A DNA stretch of 64,000 nt, taken from positions 372,001-436,000 of the forward strand of contig CAVQGM010000002.1 in assembly GCA_963712065.1 (NCBI GenBank), in the 5' to 3' direction. Below are positions 8,857-17,054 of this stretch, piece after piece (the first letter of the stretch is position 1; every line of letters begins with the position of its first letter). This DNA comes from CAVQGM01 sp963712065. Lineage in GTDB: Bacteria; Actinomycetota; Acidimicrobiia; Acidimicrobiales; Acidimicrobilacustridaceae. The position numbers were made by a program, and so were the translations under genes. The notes under the pieces are model-generated. The model made no database searches and was not told the origin of the DNA. It was given only the letters and a program-made list of their open reading frames with translations.

Positions 8857-9135
8857 TCGAGTCAGCACCTCTCCCTTGCGGACGTGAAGAACCGGCTGTC
8901 GGAAGTGATCGACACCCTGGAGCGGGAGCACGGACGCGTCGTGGTCACCAAGCACGGGCGTCCCGCGGCAGTGATGATCAACGTCGATGACCTGGAGTCC
9001 CTCGAGGAGACACTCGAGATCCTGAGCAACCCGGCGTTGGTGGCGGCGATCCGAGCTGGCGAAGCGGACGTGGCCGAGCTCCGGACGGAGCGGCCGTCGC
9101 GCGACGACTTGCTCGCCCGCGTCGCGAAGCGGTGA
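8851..9135 (+). CDS. Phd/YefM-family antitoxin
   Basis: A 94-residue protein whose N-terminus SLADVKNRLSEVIDTLE, then VVVTKHGRPAAVMINVDDLESL, is the DNA-binding domain of Phd/YefM antitoxins. The C-terminal part (ALVAAIRAGEADVAEL and on) is the flexible toxin-binding segment. The stop overlaps the GTG of the toxin by four bases (GTGA), the usual coupled arrangement. It is expected to neutralise the toxin and, with it, repress the operon from the palindromes at 8829-8856. Confidence 0.9.
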   Translation: MASSQHLSLADVKNRLSEVIDTLEREHGRVVVTKHGRPAAVMINVDDLESLEETLEILSNPALVAAIRAGEADVAELRTERPSRDDLLARVAKR

Positions 9136-9407
9136 GCTCGGTCTCCTACGAGATCGCATGGGCAGCGAGCGCGCTGAGATCCCTCGACCGGCTCCCGGAG
9201 AAGATCGCCACTGCGTGTGTCGAGTTCGTCTACGGCGGTCTGGCGGAGAACCCGCAACGTGTCGGCCGGGCGCTCCGGTTCGACCTGGACGGCGAGCACA
9301 GCGCCCGGCGGGGTGACTTCCGCGTGATCTACGTGATCGATGAGCAGCAACGAGTCGTCACCGTCATCGCGATCGATCACCGCAGCGACGTCTACCGGAA
9401 CCCCTGA
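9132..9407 (+). CDS. RelE/ParE-family toxin
   Basis: A 91-residue RelE-fold protein: YEIAWAASALRSLDRLPEKI is the N-terminal helix pair, and GDFRVIYVIDEQQRVVTV followed by AIDHRSDVYR is the core sheet with the catalytic-type Arg/His/Tyr set of ribosome-dependent mRNA interferases. It starts at GTG 9132 inside the antitoxin stop. Family members cleave mRNA in the ribosomal A site (RelE) or poison gyrase (ParE); the HRxxVYR end favours RelE. Confidence 0.9.
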   Translation: MSSVSYEIAWAASALRSLDRLPEKIATACVEFVYGGLAENPQRVGRALRFDLDGEHSARRGDFRVIYVIDEQQRVVTVIAIDHRSDVYRNP

Positions 9408-9734
9408 TCGAGTGGCATACCGACGCGATCGAGCAGTCGGTCTCCGGCGGCGACCGACGGGTCGGCAACCGCGGCAGCGCTCCCCGCTGCGTTCCTGTGC
9501 TCACGTCGAGGCGAGCGTGCAGACGGGGTCGGAGTCCGTCCCGCGGGGTTCTGCCTTCAGTTGCGCTGTGCAGGAACACCGAGGGTCTGCGTCTCCAGCT
9601 TCGTCTTGAGGAGCGCGAGCAGATCGGCGATCGCGGCGGACGGTCCGCGGAGATGCCCCGGTCCCCATCTCAGGGCGAGTGTCGCACCGCGACCGGCCCC
9701 GCCGGCGTGAGCATCGGATGGTGTCGGGCATAGG
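9408..9734. other. Intergenic region, no gene supported
   Basis: No open frame here has a plausible start, ribosome site or family similarity. Short open stretches on both strands look like GC-driven chance frames. The final bases (CATAGGGTG) could place a -10 element just before the GTG start of the next gene, giving a near-leaderless transcript. Confidence 0.45.
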
Positions 9735-10241
9735 GTGGCGCGGATCGTGAGCAACGAGAGCGTCCCCGGCAGCGAGTTGGCCCGACGGCTGGAGGCGTAT
9801 CGGTCCGCCTACGAGGCGCGCGATGTGGACGGCATGTTGGCGTTGTTCGCCGACGACGCCGAGGTCGTCGCGGCGCCCGGCACTTTTCGGGGCAAGGCCG
9901 CCCTCCGGAAGCTGTTCGAGTGGGACGTGCGGATGTCTCCGACCGCGACGGTTCGCGACGCCGGGCTCGGCGTGCTCGTCTCCGGGCGGACGGTGGTGTG
10001 GGAACGCGAGCTGGACCTGACCGCCGAGGGCGTGGGCTACGTGGAGAAGGCGGCGACGATGCTGATCTTCGACGACGCCGGCCTGATCCGACAGGTCCGC
10101 TCGTACTACGACAAGCTCGCCATCCTGGACCAGATCGCGTCGGGCACGGGTGGCATCTCGGGCTGGTTCTTCAGCAAGCTCACGGGCTATCTGGTCGCCC
10201 AGGGGAGCAAGGGGCTCGACGCCCCTCGACCTGACGGCTGA
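9735..10241 (+). CDS. NTF2-like / SnoaL-like nuclear transport factor 2 family protein
   Basis: A 168-residue protein. ARRLEAYRSAYEARDVDGMLALFADDAEVVAAPGTFRGKAAL is split over the classic NTF2-like start (helix, then pocket-forming acidic strand). FDDAGLIRQVRSYYDKLAI is the typical closing strand of the fold. A C-terminal extension of about 30 residues is not part of the fold. GTG at 9735 and GTG at 9747 are both possible starts. No ligand or reaction can be inferred. Confidence 0.75.
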   Translation: MARIVSNESVPGSELARRLEAYRSAYEARDVDGMLALFADDAEVVAAPGTFRGKAALRKLFEWDVRMSPTATVRDAGLGVLVSGRTVVWERELDLTAEGVGYVEKAATMLIFDDAGLIRQVRSYYDKLAILDQIASGTGGISGWFFSKLTGYLVAQGSKGLDAPRPDG

Positions 10242-10321
10242 GTCGGGCGTATCCGGTCGGCCGCGGGGGTCTGCCGCAGCTTCGGTCGACGACGCGGTGC
10301 CGGTGCCCACCACGTCATGAT

Positions 10322-10340
10322 TCACGTCGACGCGGTGAAC
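10322..10340 (-). terminator. Imperfect hairpin downstream of tmRNA
   Basis: TTCAC and GTGAA arms enclose a GTCGAC-containing loop about 65 bases beyond the 3' end of the tmRNA. There is no T-run, which is common for actinobacterial terminators. Weak evidence. Confidence 0.3.
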
Positions 10341-10405
10341 ATCGTGCCCCCGGTGTCGCCGAGCTCGCGCAGCCATCGTTGGATGACCACGGTTGTACGT
10401 GTGTT

Positions 10406-10790
10406 CGGTGGAGCTGGGGGGAATCGAACCCCCGTCCGTCGAGTGGTGACCGTCCGCGCTACGACCGTTCCCGAGGTTCCGGCTCACGGCTGCCGGACTG
10501 CCGGGTCAGTTGGGCCGGGGCCCACCGCCGGGTCTTTCCCCGGGGTCAGCGGTCTTTCCCACCGTCAGCGGTCTCTCCCTGCCGTCCACCGCTACTTCTG
10601 TTGCCGGGCTGTAGCGGTCAGGCCCCGTGCGCCATTGCTGGTCACGATGTCTCTCAGTCACCTGATGGATCAGGCGGCGAGAGCGAACTCGCCATCGGCG
10701 GTTCTTTGGTTGCCCCCGTTTAAGGAGTCTGAGGCAACTCCGGTCGCACGATCCGGCTGCCAGGTCTCAACGTCGAACCCGATCAGCCCC
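10406..10790 (-). ncRNA. ssrA: Transfer-messenger RNA (tmRNA)
   Basis: One-piece tmRNA of about 385 nt. The 5' end GGGGCTGA at 10790 pairs with the 3' acceptor strand CAGCTCC (10410-10416); the T-arm carries GGTTCGATTCC. The tag frame on the minus strand ends with TGA at 10670-10672 and reads GNQRTADGEFALAA, with the ALAA end recognised by ClpXP-type proteases. The tag precedes a small hairpin CCTGATCCATCAGG. The resume codon appears to be GGC (Gly) rather than the usual GCA/GCC (Ala). The full 3' CCA is not encoded (ACC then G). It works with SmpB, encoded just upstream at 11174-11650, to rescue stalled ribosomes. Confidence 0.93.
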
Positions 10791-10927
10791 GTGACTCTGC
10801 AGTTGTACGCCCTCACCGAGGGCCTCCCCACTGTAGCGGGCGGTCGCGCCACCCCCGCCCGGGGCAACCCCACGCCGCGGTTCCGTGTCGTCCGGTCGAC
10901 GTGGGTGGCGCGGTGAGGCGACCGGCG

Positions 10928-11149
10928 TCAGCCCGTGTCCCCCTCGTCGCCGTCGTCGCCCTCGTCGGACGCCGTCGTGGTGGTGACGCGGTCGGGCGCC
11001 GTGGTGGTGACCACCGCCCCTGGCTCGAGGGTCGTGGTGGTGGCGAGCGGGGGCGGGCCCTCGTCGTCGTCGCCGCAGCCGGTGACCGCGGTGGCGCCGA
11101 CCGCGAGCGCGACCACGACGAGCAACGGAGGGAGCCGGCGGAGGCGCAT
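10928..11149 (-). CDS. Small putative lipoprotein
   Basis: A 73-residue protein: basic start MRLRRLPP, hydrophobic segment LLVVVALAVGATAV, lipobox TGC (Cys about 25), then an acidic and Thr-rich tail (DDDEG, TTTTLEPGA, ASDEGDDGDEGDTG). It lies 24 bases after smpB on the same strand and may share its transcript. No known domain; the signal is the only clear feature. Confidence 0.62.
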   Translation of the reverse strand: MRLRRLPPLLVVVALAVGATAVTGCGDDDEGPPPLATTTTLEPGAVVTTTAPDRVTTTTASDEGDDGDEGDTG

Positions 11150-11173
11150 GGGCCCTTCCTACTCGACCGAGGC

Positions 11174-11650
11174 CTACTCGATGCCGCGACGGTGGCGGCT
11201 CATGGCCCGCTCGGCCTCGCGGGCGGCGTCGCGCTCGGCGATGGCCTGGCGCTTGTCGCCCTTGCGCCGGGCCCGGGCCAGGGCGATCTCGACCTTGGCC
11301 CGGCCGTCCTTGAAGTAGAGCGACAGCGGCACGAGGGTGAGCCGCTCCTGGTCGATGCGGGCCTTGAGCCGCTCGATCTCGTCGCGGTGCAGCAGCAGCT
11401 TCCGGTTCCGCATGGCTTCGTGGCCCGAGTGCAGCCCGGCCGTCCGCCACGGCGCGATGTGCAGGCCCACGAGCCACGCCTCGCCCCGGTCGATGCGGGC
11501 GTAGGCGTCGGACAGGGTGACCTTGGCCTCGCGGAGCGACTTCACCTCGCTGCCGAGCAGCACGAGCCCCGCCTCGACGGTGTCGAGCAGGTCGTAGTCG
11601 TGGCGCGCCTGCCGGTTGGTGGCGACGACGGTGGAGCCGGGGGGAGCCAT
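11174..11650 (-). CDS. smpB: SsrA-binding protein SmpB
   Basis: A 158-residue protein with the SmpB OB-fold core: TNRQARHDYDLLDTVEAGL, LLGSEVKSLREAKVTLSDAY, GEAWLVGLHIAPW, RNRKLLLHRDEIERL, and the basic tail KGDKRQAIAERDAAREAERAMSR that enters the decoding centre. I chose ATG 11650 (MAPPGSTVVATNRQ); an ATG 12 bases upstream is also in frame. It binds the tRNA-like part of tmRNA, whose gene lies about 380 bases downstream on the same strand. Confidence 0.96.
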   Translation of the reverse strand: MAPPGSTVVATNRQARHDYDLLDTVEAGLVLLGSEVKSLREAKVTLSDAYARIDRGEAWLVGLHIAPWRTAGLHSGHEAMRNRKLLLHRDEIERLKARIDQERLTLVPLSLYFKDGRAKVEIALARARRKGDKRQAIAERDAAREAERAMSRHRRGIE

Positions 11651-11699
11651 GCGGGTCGCCACGCTACCGGCGGCCGCCGGCCCGGTCGCCGCGGTCGGC

Positions 11700-12203
11700 T
11701 CAGCGGGGGTTCGGGATGCGACAGGCGCCGTCGATGTCGAACACCCGGTTGAACCGTCCGGTCGCCAGCCACGTGCCGACGCAGATGCCCAGCTCGACCA
11801 GCTCGTCGTCGGTGAAGGCGGCGTGCAGGCGCGCCCACAGGTGGTCGTCCATCGCGGTGTGGTCGAGGGCGAAGCGCTCGGCGAACTCCATGGTGAGGCG
11901 CTCGCGCTCGGAGAACCCCGACCACGACGGGTCGCCGACGTGGGCGTAGAAGTCCTCGGGGACGGCGTCGTCGTCGGCGCCGAAGGCGGGGACGTCGCGG
12001 GCCGAGCGCCAGCCGAGGCAGATGGCGCAGTCGTTGATCTGGGCGATGCGGGTGCGAGCCGCCTCGAACTCGCGGATCGACAGCGTCGACTTCGAGTACA
12101 CGGCGTCGGTGAGGCCGGCCGCGGCCGCGGTGAACGGCGGGGCCATGGAGGTCCAGACGTGCAACGTGGGGTCCGCGCCGGCGGGGATCGTCACGCGGGG
12201 CAT
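11700..12203 (-). CDS. Carboxymuconolactone decarboxylase / AhpD-like protein
   Basis: A 167-residue all-helical protein. EFEAARTRIAQINDCAICLGWRSARD holds the redox CxxC (CAIC) of the AhpD-like fold, and FSERERLTMEFAERFALD with FTDDELVELGICVGTWLATGRFNRV is the second half. The His that normally follows CxxC by three residues is Arg here (LGWR), so a canonical AhpD relay is doubtful. Function in peroxide or thiol redox chemistry is a family-level inference. It is divergent from mec with a 34-base gap. Confidence 0.8.
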   Translation of the reverse strand: MPRVTIPAGADPTLHVWTSMAPPFTAAAAGLTDAVYSKSTLSIREFEAARTRIAQINDCAICLGWRSARDVPAFGADDDAVPEDFYAHVGDPSWSGFSERERLTMEFAERFALDHTAMDDHLWARLHAAFTDDELVELGICVGTWLATGRFNRVFDIDGACRIPNPR

Positions 12204-12237
12204 GGCCGAACGGTAGCGGCCGGATAACGTCGCCGCC

Positions 12238-12645
12238 GTGCTGCGCCTCCCCCGGCTCGCCTACCAGCAGATCATCGGCCACGCCTACGACGGGCTGCCC
12301 CTCGAGGCCTGCGGCCTGCTCGCCGGCGACGCCCCGTCGGGCCGGGTCGAGGTCTTCTACCCGACCACCAACGTGGCCGCCTCGAGCAAGCTCTACACCG
12401 TCGATCCGAAGGAGCACCTCCGGGCCGACCGTGATGCCGAGCAGCGCGGGCTCGAGATCATCGGGGTCGTCCACTCCCACACCCACACCGACGCCTACCC
12501 GTCGCCCACCGACGTGGCCCAGGCTCCCGATCCGGGCTGGCACTACGTGATCGTCTCGCTCCGCCAGGAGGCCCCCGTGCTGCGATCGTTCCGCATCGTC
12601 GACGGCGAGATCGACGAGGAGCCGGTCGCGGTCGAGGACCGCTAG
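12238..12645 (+). CDS. mec: M67-family JAMM metallopeptidase (Mec-like)
   Basis: A 135-residue JAB1/MPN domain protein starting at GTG. The JAMM zinc site is complete: Glu23 in PLEACGLLAG, then H79-S-H81, seven residues, Ser89-PT-Asp92 in HSHTHTDAYPSPTD. In M. tuberculosis, Mec (Rv1334) removes the newly made cysteine from the C-terminus of the sulfur carrier CysO. Here the next gene of that system, cysM, lies 1.2 kb downstream and cysO is missing from its usual place between them. Gene symbol is by similarity and context. Confidence 0.85.
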   Translation: MLRLPRLAYQQIIGHAYDGLPLEACGLLAGDAPSGRVEVFYPTTNVAASSKLYTVDPKEHLRADRDAEQRGLEIIGVVHSHTHTDAYPSPTDVAQAPDPGWHYVIVSLRQEAPVLRSFRIVDGEIDEEPVAVEDR

Positions 12646-12665
12646 CCGACGTCTCATCCGCCGAC

Positions 12666-12688
12666 GAGAGGCCTTTCATCCGCCTCTC
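12666..12688 (+). terminator. Hairpin after mec
   Basis: Seven-base perfect arms GAGAGGC (12666-12672) and GCCTCTC (12682-12688) around a nine-base loop, 20 bases after the mec stop and 25 before the esterase start. It could end the mec transcript or act as an operator for the next gene. Confidence 0.35.
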
Positions 12689-12712
12689 ACGTTGCCGCGG
12701 GAACATCACCTC

Positions 12713-13744
12713 GTGCGGACCTCACCCACTCGATCGCTGGTCGTCGCGCTCGCGCTGGTGCTGCTCGTCGGCCTGGGGGCGTGCGGCAGCGACGACGAGC
12801 CGGCGTTCGAGGCCGGCGAGACGGTCGTCGGCCCCGCCGACACGGCGACGGCGACGACGTCGGTCGTGGATCCGACCCATCCCGAGGTGGCCCGGTCCCC
12901 GGCGGTCGGGGAGGCCCGCGTCGGCACGCTGGTGGTGGACGGCCGCGCGCGCTCCTTCCGCGTCTACGTGCCGTCGGTGCTCCCGCCGGGCCAGGTGCCC
13001 CTCCTGCTGGCGCTGCACGGCGGTGGCGGTTCGGCCGAGCAGTTCGAGCGGGCGTCGGGGTTCGACGAGGTGGCCGAGGCCAACGGGTTCGTCGTGGCCT
13101 ACCCCGAGGGCATCCCGAGCCCCCGCCTGGCGGCCGCGCACACGTGGAACGGCGGGTACTGCTGTGGCCCGGCCCAGCAGGAAGGCGTGGACGACGTCGC
13201 CTTCGTGGCCGCGCTCGTCGACCGACTCGGCGACGAGCTGCCCATCGATCCGGAGCGGGTCCACGCCGCCGGGCACTCGAACGGCGGGATCATGGCCTAC
13301 CGGCTCGCCTGCGAGCTCGCCGATCGGATCGTCGCCGTCGCCGCCGTGGGCGCGTCGCTCGGGGTGGACCGCTGCGATCCGGGCGGGCCGGTGTCGCTCC
13401 TGCACGTCCACGGCACGGCCGATGCCAACCACCCGATCGACGGTGGGGTGGGGGAGGACGGCATCTCCGGCGTCGACTTCCGCTCGGCATCGTCCAGCGT
13501 CGACGCGCTCGCCGACGCCATCGGTTGCCCGGAAGGGTCCGTGACCATCCGACAGGGCGACCTGCTCGTCCGTGACCGGGCGCCGTGCGACGGGGGTGCG
13601 GTGGTGCGGTTCGTCACCATCGACGGGGCCGAGCACGCCTGGCCCGGCTCCTCTGCGGGTGGCCGGGGGGTGGGCGGGGCCCCGTATCCCGGCTACGACG
13701 CCAGCACCGAGATCTGGGGCTTCTTCGCCGAGGTCGGGCCGTGA
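12713..13744 (+). CDS. Secreted PHB-depolymerase/feruloyl-esterase-type lipoprotein (LpqC-like)
   Basis: A 343-residue lipoprotein from GTG 12713: signal SLVVALALVLLVGLGAC with lipid Cys about 24, a Thr/Ala linker, then an alpha/beta hydrolase of the PHB-depolymerase family. The oxyanion motif is LLALHGGGGSAEQF, the nucleophile lies in HAAGHSNGGIMAYRLAC (Ser about 189), the acid is probably in HVHGTADANHP, and the His is in DGAEHAWPG. WNGGYCCGPA with paired Cys is characteristic. Natural substrates are probably plant or polyester esters outside the cell; this is inferred. It occupies the position where cysO usually sits between mec and cysM. Confidence 0.85.
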   Translation: MRTSPTRSLVVALALVLLVGLGACGSDDEPAFEAGETVVGPADTATATTSVVDPTHPEVARSPAVGEARVGTLVVDGRARSFRVYVPSVLPPGQVPLLLALHGGGGSAEQFERASGFDEVAEANGFVVAYPEGIPSPRLAAAHTWNGGYCCGPAQQEGVDDVAFVAALVDRLGDELPIDPERVHAAGHSNGGIMAYRLACELADRIVAVAAVGASLGVDRCDPGGPVSLLHVHGTADANHPIDGGVGEDGISGVDFRSASSSVDALADAIGCPEGSVTIRQGDLLVRDRAPCDGGAVVRFVTIDGAEHAWPGSSAGGRGVGGAPYPGYDASTEIWGFFAEVGP

Positions 13745-13805
13745 TCCGACGTCGTCCGCCGGCCGGGAACATCGCCGGATCGGTCGTGGTTCGACAAGAC
13801 CGGTA

Positions 13806-13822
13806 GGATTCCCTACGAATCC
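13806..13822. promoter_or_regulatory. Inverted repeat upstream of cysM, candidate operator
   Basis: A perfect 6-5-6 inverted repeat, GGATTC-CCTAC-GAATCC, about 55 bases before the cysM ATG. It overlaps a TAGGAT hexamer that could be a -10 element, so a bound regulator would block transcription. The regulator is unknown. Confidence 0.4.
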
Positions 13823-13876
13823 GATCGGCATTTCCGACCATCCCGCGGGAACGTCCCCGCCCGACGCGGAGCCTCC

Positions 13877-14827
<951 letters not shown>

Positions 14828-14902
14828 CGGTCGCGACGGTCGCCGTCGCACCGCCGTCAGGACCTCGGACGGCCCGGCCTCGAACGTGCAGGCCTCGGAC
14901 GT

Positions 14903-15277
14903 TCAGTCCTCGACGATCTCCCGGCCGAACGGCCACAGGGCCAGCACGCCGAGCTTGAACGCCTGGATGCCGAACGGGATGCCGATGATCGTGATGCACA
15001 GGATGATGCCGCCGACGATGCTGGTGACGAAGATCCCCCAGCCGATGAGGATCAGCCAGATCAGGTTGAAGATCGACTCGAGGATCCCGCCGGCGTCGGG
15101 CTTCCGCTCGATCTCCCGCCCGAACGGCCAGAGGGCGAAGCCCGCCAGCTTGAACGACTGGATGCCGAACGGGATGCCGATGATCGTGATGCACATGACG
15201 ATGCCGCCGACGACGTAGCCGAAGGCGAGCCAGATCCCGGCGAAGATGAACCAGAGGATGTTGCCGATGGTCTTCAC
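14903..15277 (-). CDS. YccF-domain inner-membrane protein
   Basis: A 124-residue membrane protein made of two copies of the YccF motif: IVMCITIIGIPFGIQSFKLA then LWPFGREIE, and IILCITIIGIPFGIQAFKLG then LWPFGREIVED. Each copy has hydrophobic hairpins before it, giving about four membrane segments. The family is widespread and its function is not established. Confidence 0.9.
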   Translation of the reverse strand: MKTIGNILWFIFAGIWLAFGYVVGGIVMCITIIGIPFGIQSFKLAGFALWPFGREIERKPDAGGILESIFNLIWLILIGWGIFVTSIVGGIILCITIIGIPFGIQAFKLGVLALWPFGREIVED

Positions 15278-15284
15278 GGCGACA

Positions 15285-16046
15285 TCATCCCAGTTCCACG
15301 ACGTCGCCCCGGGTGATGGTGCCGGGTTGGACGACGTCGGCGTAGACGCCGAGGTGGTTGGCGTGGATCTCCTCCATGGCGGCGTAGAGCGCCGCCTGGC
15401 GCCCGAGGCCGGGCTGGCCCCGCAGCGGGAGCGCGCACCTGACCGTGGGTTGCACGATGCGGAGCACCGCCGTGCCCACTTCGAGCTCCCGTCCCGACCA
15501 GGTGTCCTCCACGAACGGCTCGTCGTCGACGTCGACGACCAGGTTGGGACGGAAGCGGCGCACGTCCCAGTCGAGGTCGGGCCGCTCCTCGGCGCAACCG
15601 GCCAGGGTCGCGGTGCTGAGCAGGTGCAGCGGTGACAGGTCGAGGAACGATCCTCGGGGCGCCGGGATGGCGAAGACCTCGGCGTCGTCGTTCGGCGGGT
15701 CGAGGGTCATCTCGTAGGCGACCTCGTCGTCGGGGTCCACCTCCCGCAACTCGACGGGCCGTCCCAGCCAGGCCTCCAGGGCAGCGGCGAGCGCCGGATC
15801 GCCGACTGCGAAGCCCCCGTGGCCGGGCAGCTCGACCCGCACCGCACCGGACGGGTCGGTCGTGGCCGACGCGGCGAGCAGGGCCGACGTCCGCTTGGCC
15901 GACAGGAGCCACCCGTCCCGTCGGTCGATGAGCCCGTACCGGCGGTCGCCCTCGATGCCGCCGAGGCCCACCCGGGCCTCGGCGAGGCGCTCTCCCTGGA
16001 ACGACTTGACGGGGAAGCGGTGGATGGCGGCGACCGTGCCCGGCAT
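15285..16046 (-). CDS. MOSC-domain protein with N-terminal beta-barrel
   Basis: A 253-residue protein. The N-terminal MOSC_N barrel begins with VAAIHRFPVKSFQGERL and GIEGDRRYGLIDRRDG. The MOSC core has DVRRFRPNLVVDV and the conserved Cys of QPTVRCALP. MOSC proteins bind a molybdenum cofactor or act as sulfur carriers (for example mARC-like reductases); the substrate here is unknown. It starts at ATG 16046 and ends 7 bases before the start of the YccF gene, so the two are probably co-transcribed. Confidence 0.88.
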   Translation of the reverse strand: MPGTVAAIHRFPVKSFQGERLAEARVGLGGIEGDRRYGLIDRRDGWLLSAKRTSALLAASATTDPSGAVRVELPGHGGFAVGDPALAAALEAWLGRPVELREVDPDDEVAYEMTLDPPNDDAEVFAIPAPRGSFLDLSPLHLLSTATLAGCAEERPDLDWDVRRFRPNLVVDVDDEPFVEDTWSGRELEVGTAVLRIVQPTVRCALPLRGQPGLGRQAALYAAMEEIHANHLGVYADVVQPGTITRGDVVELG

Positions 16047-16136
16047 CCCCCCTTGCTAGCAGCCCGGGCGGCGGTCGGTACTCCTCGGTCCGGGCGACCT
16101 CGACCGCGTCGGCCGGCCCCCGCGGGGAGCGCGGGA

Positions 16137-16955
16137 TCAGTTGAAGAAGTTCTCCACGCTGGTGACCGTGCACGTGACCGAGGTGCCCGCGTCGGTGGAG
16201 CCGGTGATGCTCCACTCGGAGGTGTCGCCGGGCGGCAGGTCGAACACGATGTCGGCGAGGCTGCTGTCGACGATGCGGTCGGTGTCGGAGTCGCGGAACT
16301 CGGCGTTGACGGTGAAGTTCTTCGTCTCGTCCGACGTGTTCTCGATCGTGCCGGTGTAGGTGACGAACCCGAAGTCGTCGATCTCGCAGGTGTCGGCGAC
16401 CAGCTCGTAGGTGTCGGGGTCGGCGTTGCCGGCGATGTCGTCGGCGGCTTCGTCGGCCGCCAGCACGATGACCACCGTCGCGATGATGGCGACCAGCAGG
16501 CCCAGGATGCCGAGGACGATGCCGGCGATGCTCATCCCGCGGCCCGAGCCGGTCTGCTTGGCCTTGCTCAGCCCGACGAGGCCGAAGACCACGGCGAGGA
16601 CCGGCCCGAGGAAGGGGAGGCAGACGAACGACAGGATGCCGAACACGAGGGCGGCGATGGCCATGCCGTTGGTGGCGGTGCCACCGCCGGCCCCGGCGGG
16701 CGCGGCCGGGGGTGGCTGGTAGGCCGGCGCGGCGCCGTACGGGGCGCCGGGCTGGGTCGGCTGGGTCGGCGGGGCCTGGTACGGCGGCGTGCCCGCCGGC
16801 TGGGTGGGCGGCACCCCGCCGCCGGGGGTGCCCTCGGGCGGGGTCGGCACGTCGCCACCGGGCGGGGTGGGCGGGGTCGGGGGAGGGACGTCACCTCCAC
16901 CCGGGGGTGGGGGCACGGCGCCGCCGGGCGGTGGTGGGGGTGGGACGTTGCTCAT
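16137..16955 (-). CDS. Proline-rich DUF4190 membrane protein
   Basis: A 272-residue protein. The first 100 residues are Pro/Gly repeats (PPPPPPGG, PPTQPTQPG). Two membrane helices with a short loop follow (MAIAALVFGILSFVCLPF and IAGIVLGILGLLVAIIA), the DUF4190 pattern, with LVGLSKAKQTGSGRGMS between. The C-terminal domain of about 110 residues is predicted outside the cell: VTYTGTIENTSDETKNFTV and FDLPPGDTSEWSI resemble FxLYD/DUF4352-type beta domains. Function unknown. It is divergent from the carboxyltransferase gene. Confidence 0.82.
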   Translation of the reverse strand: MSNVPPPPPPGGAVPPPPGGGDVPPPTPPTPPGGDVPTPPEGTPGGGVPPTQPAGTPPYQAPPTQPTQPGAPYGAAPAYQPPPAAPAGAGGGTATNGMAIAALVFGILSFVCLPFLGPVLAVVFGLVGLSKAKQTGSGRGMSIAGIVLGILGLLVAIIATVVIVLAADEAADDIAGNADPDTYELVADTCEIDDFGFVTYTGTIENTSDETKNFTVNAEFRDSDTDRIVDSSLADIVFDLPPGDTSEWSITGSTDAGTSVTCTVTSVENFFN

Positions 16956-17054
16956 GTCGGTCTCCCTCGCCTCATGAACCAGGTGGCGTGGATCGTAGCC
17001 ATCGGGCGCGATGCGGTCGCGGAAGGCCCTCCGGCGGGGCACTAGAAAGACCCC

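Noticed and set aside
9557..9754. A 65-codon minus-strand frame ending in a helical stretch
   Set aside because: No ribosome site or family, and its start overlaps the start of the supported NTF2-like gene.
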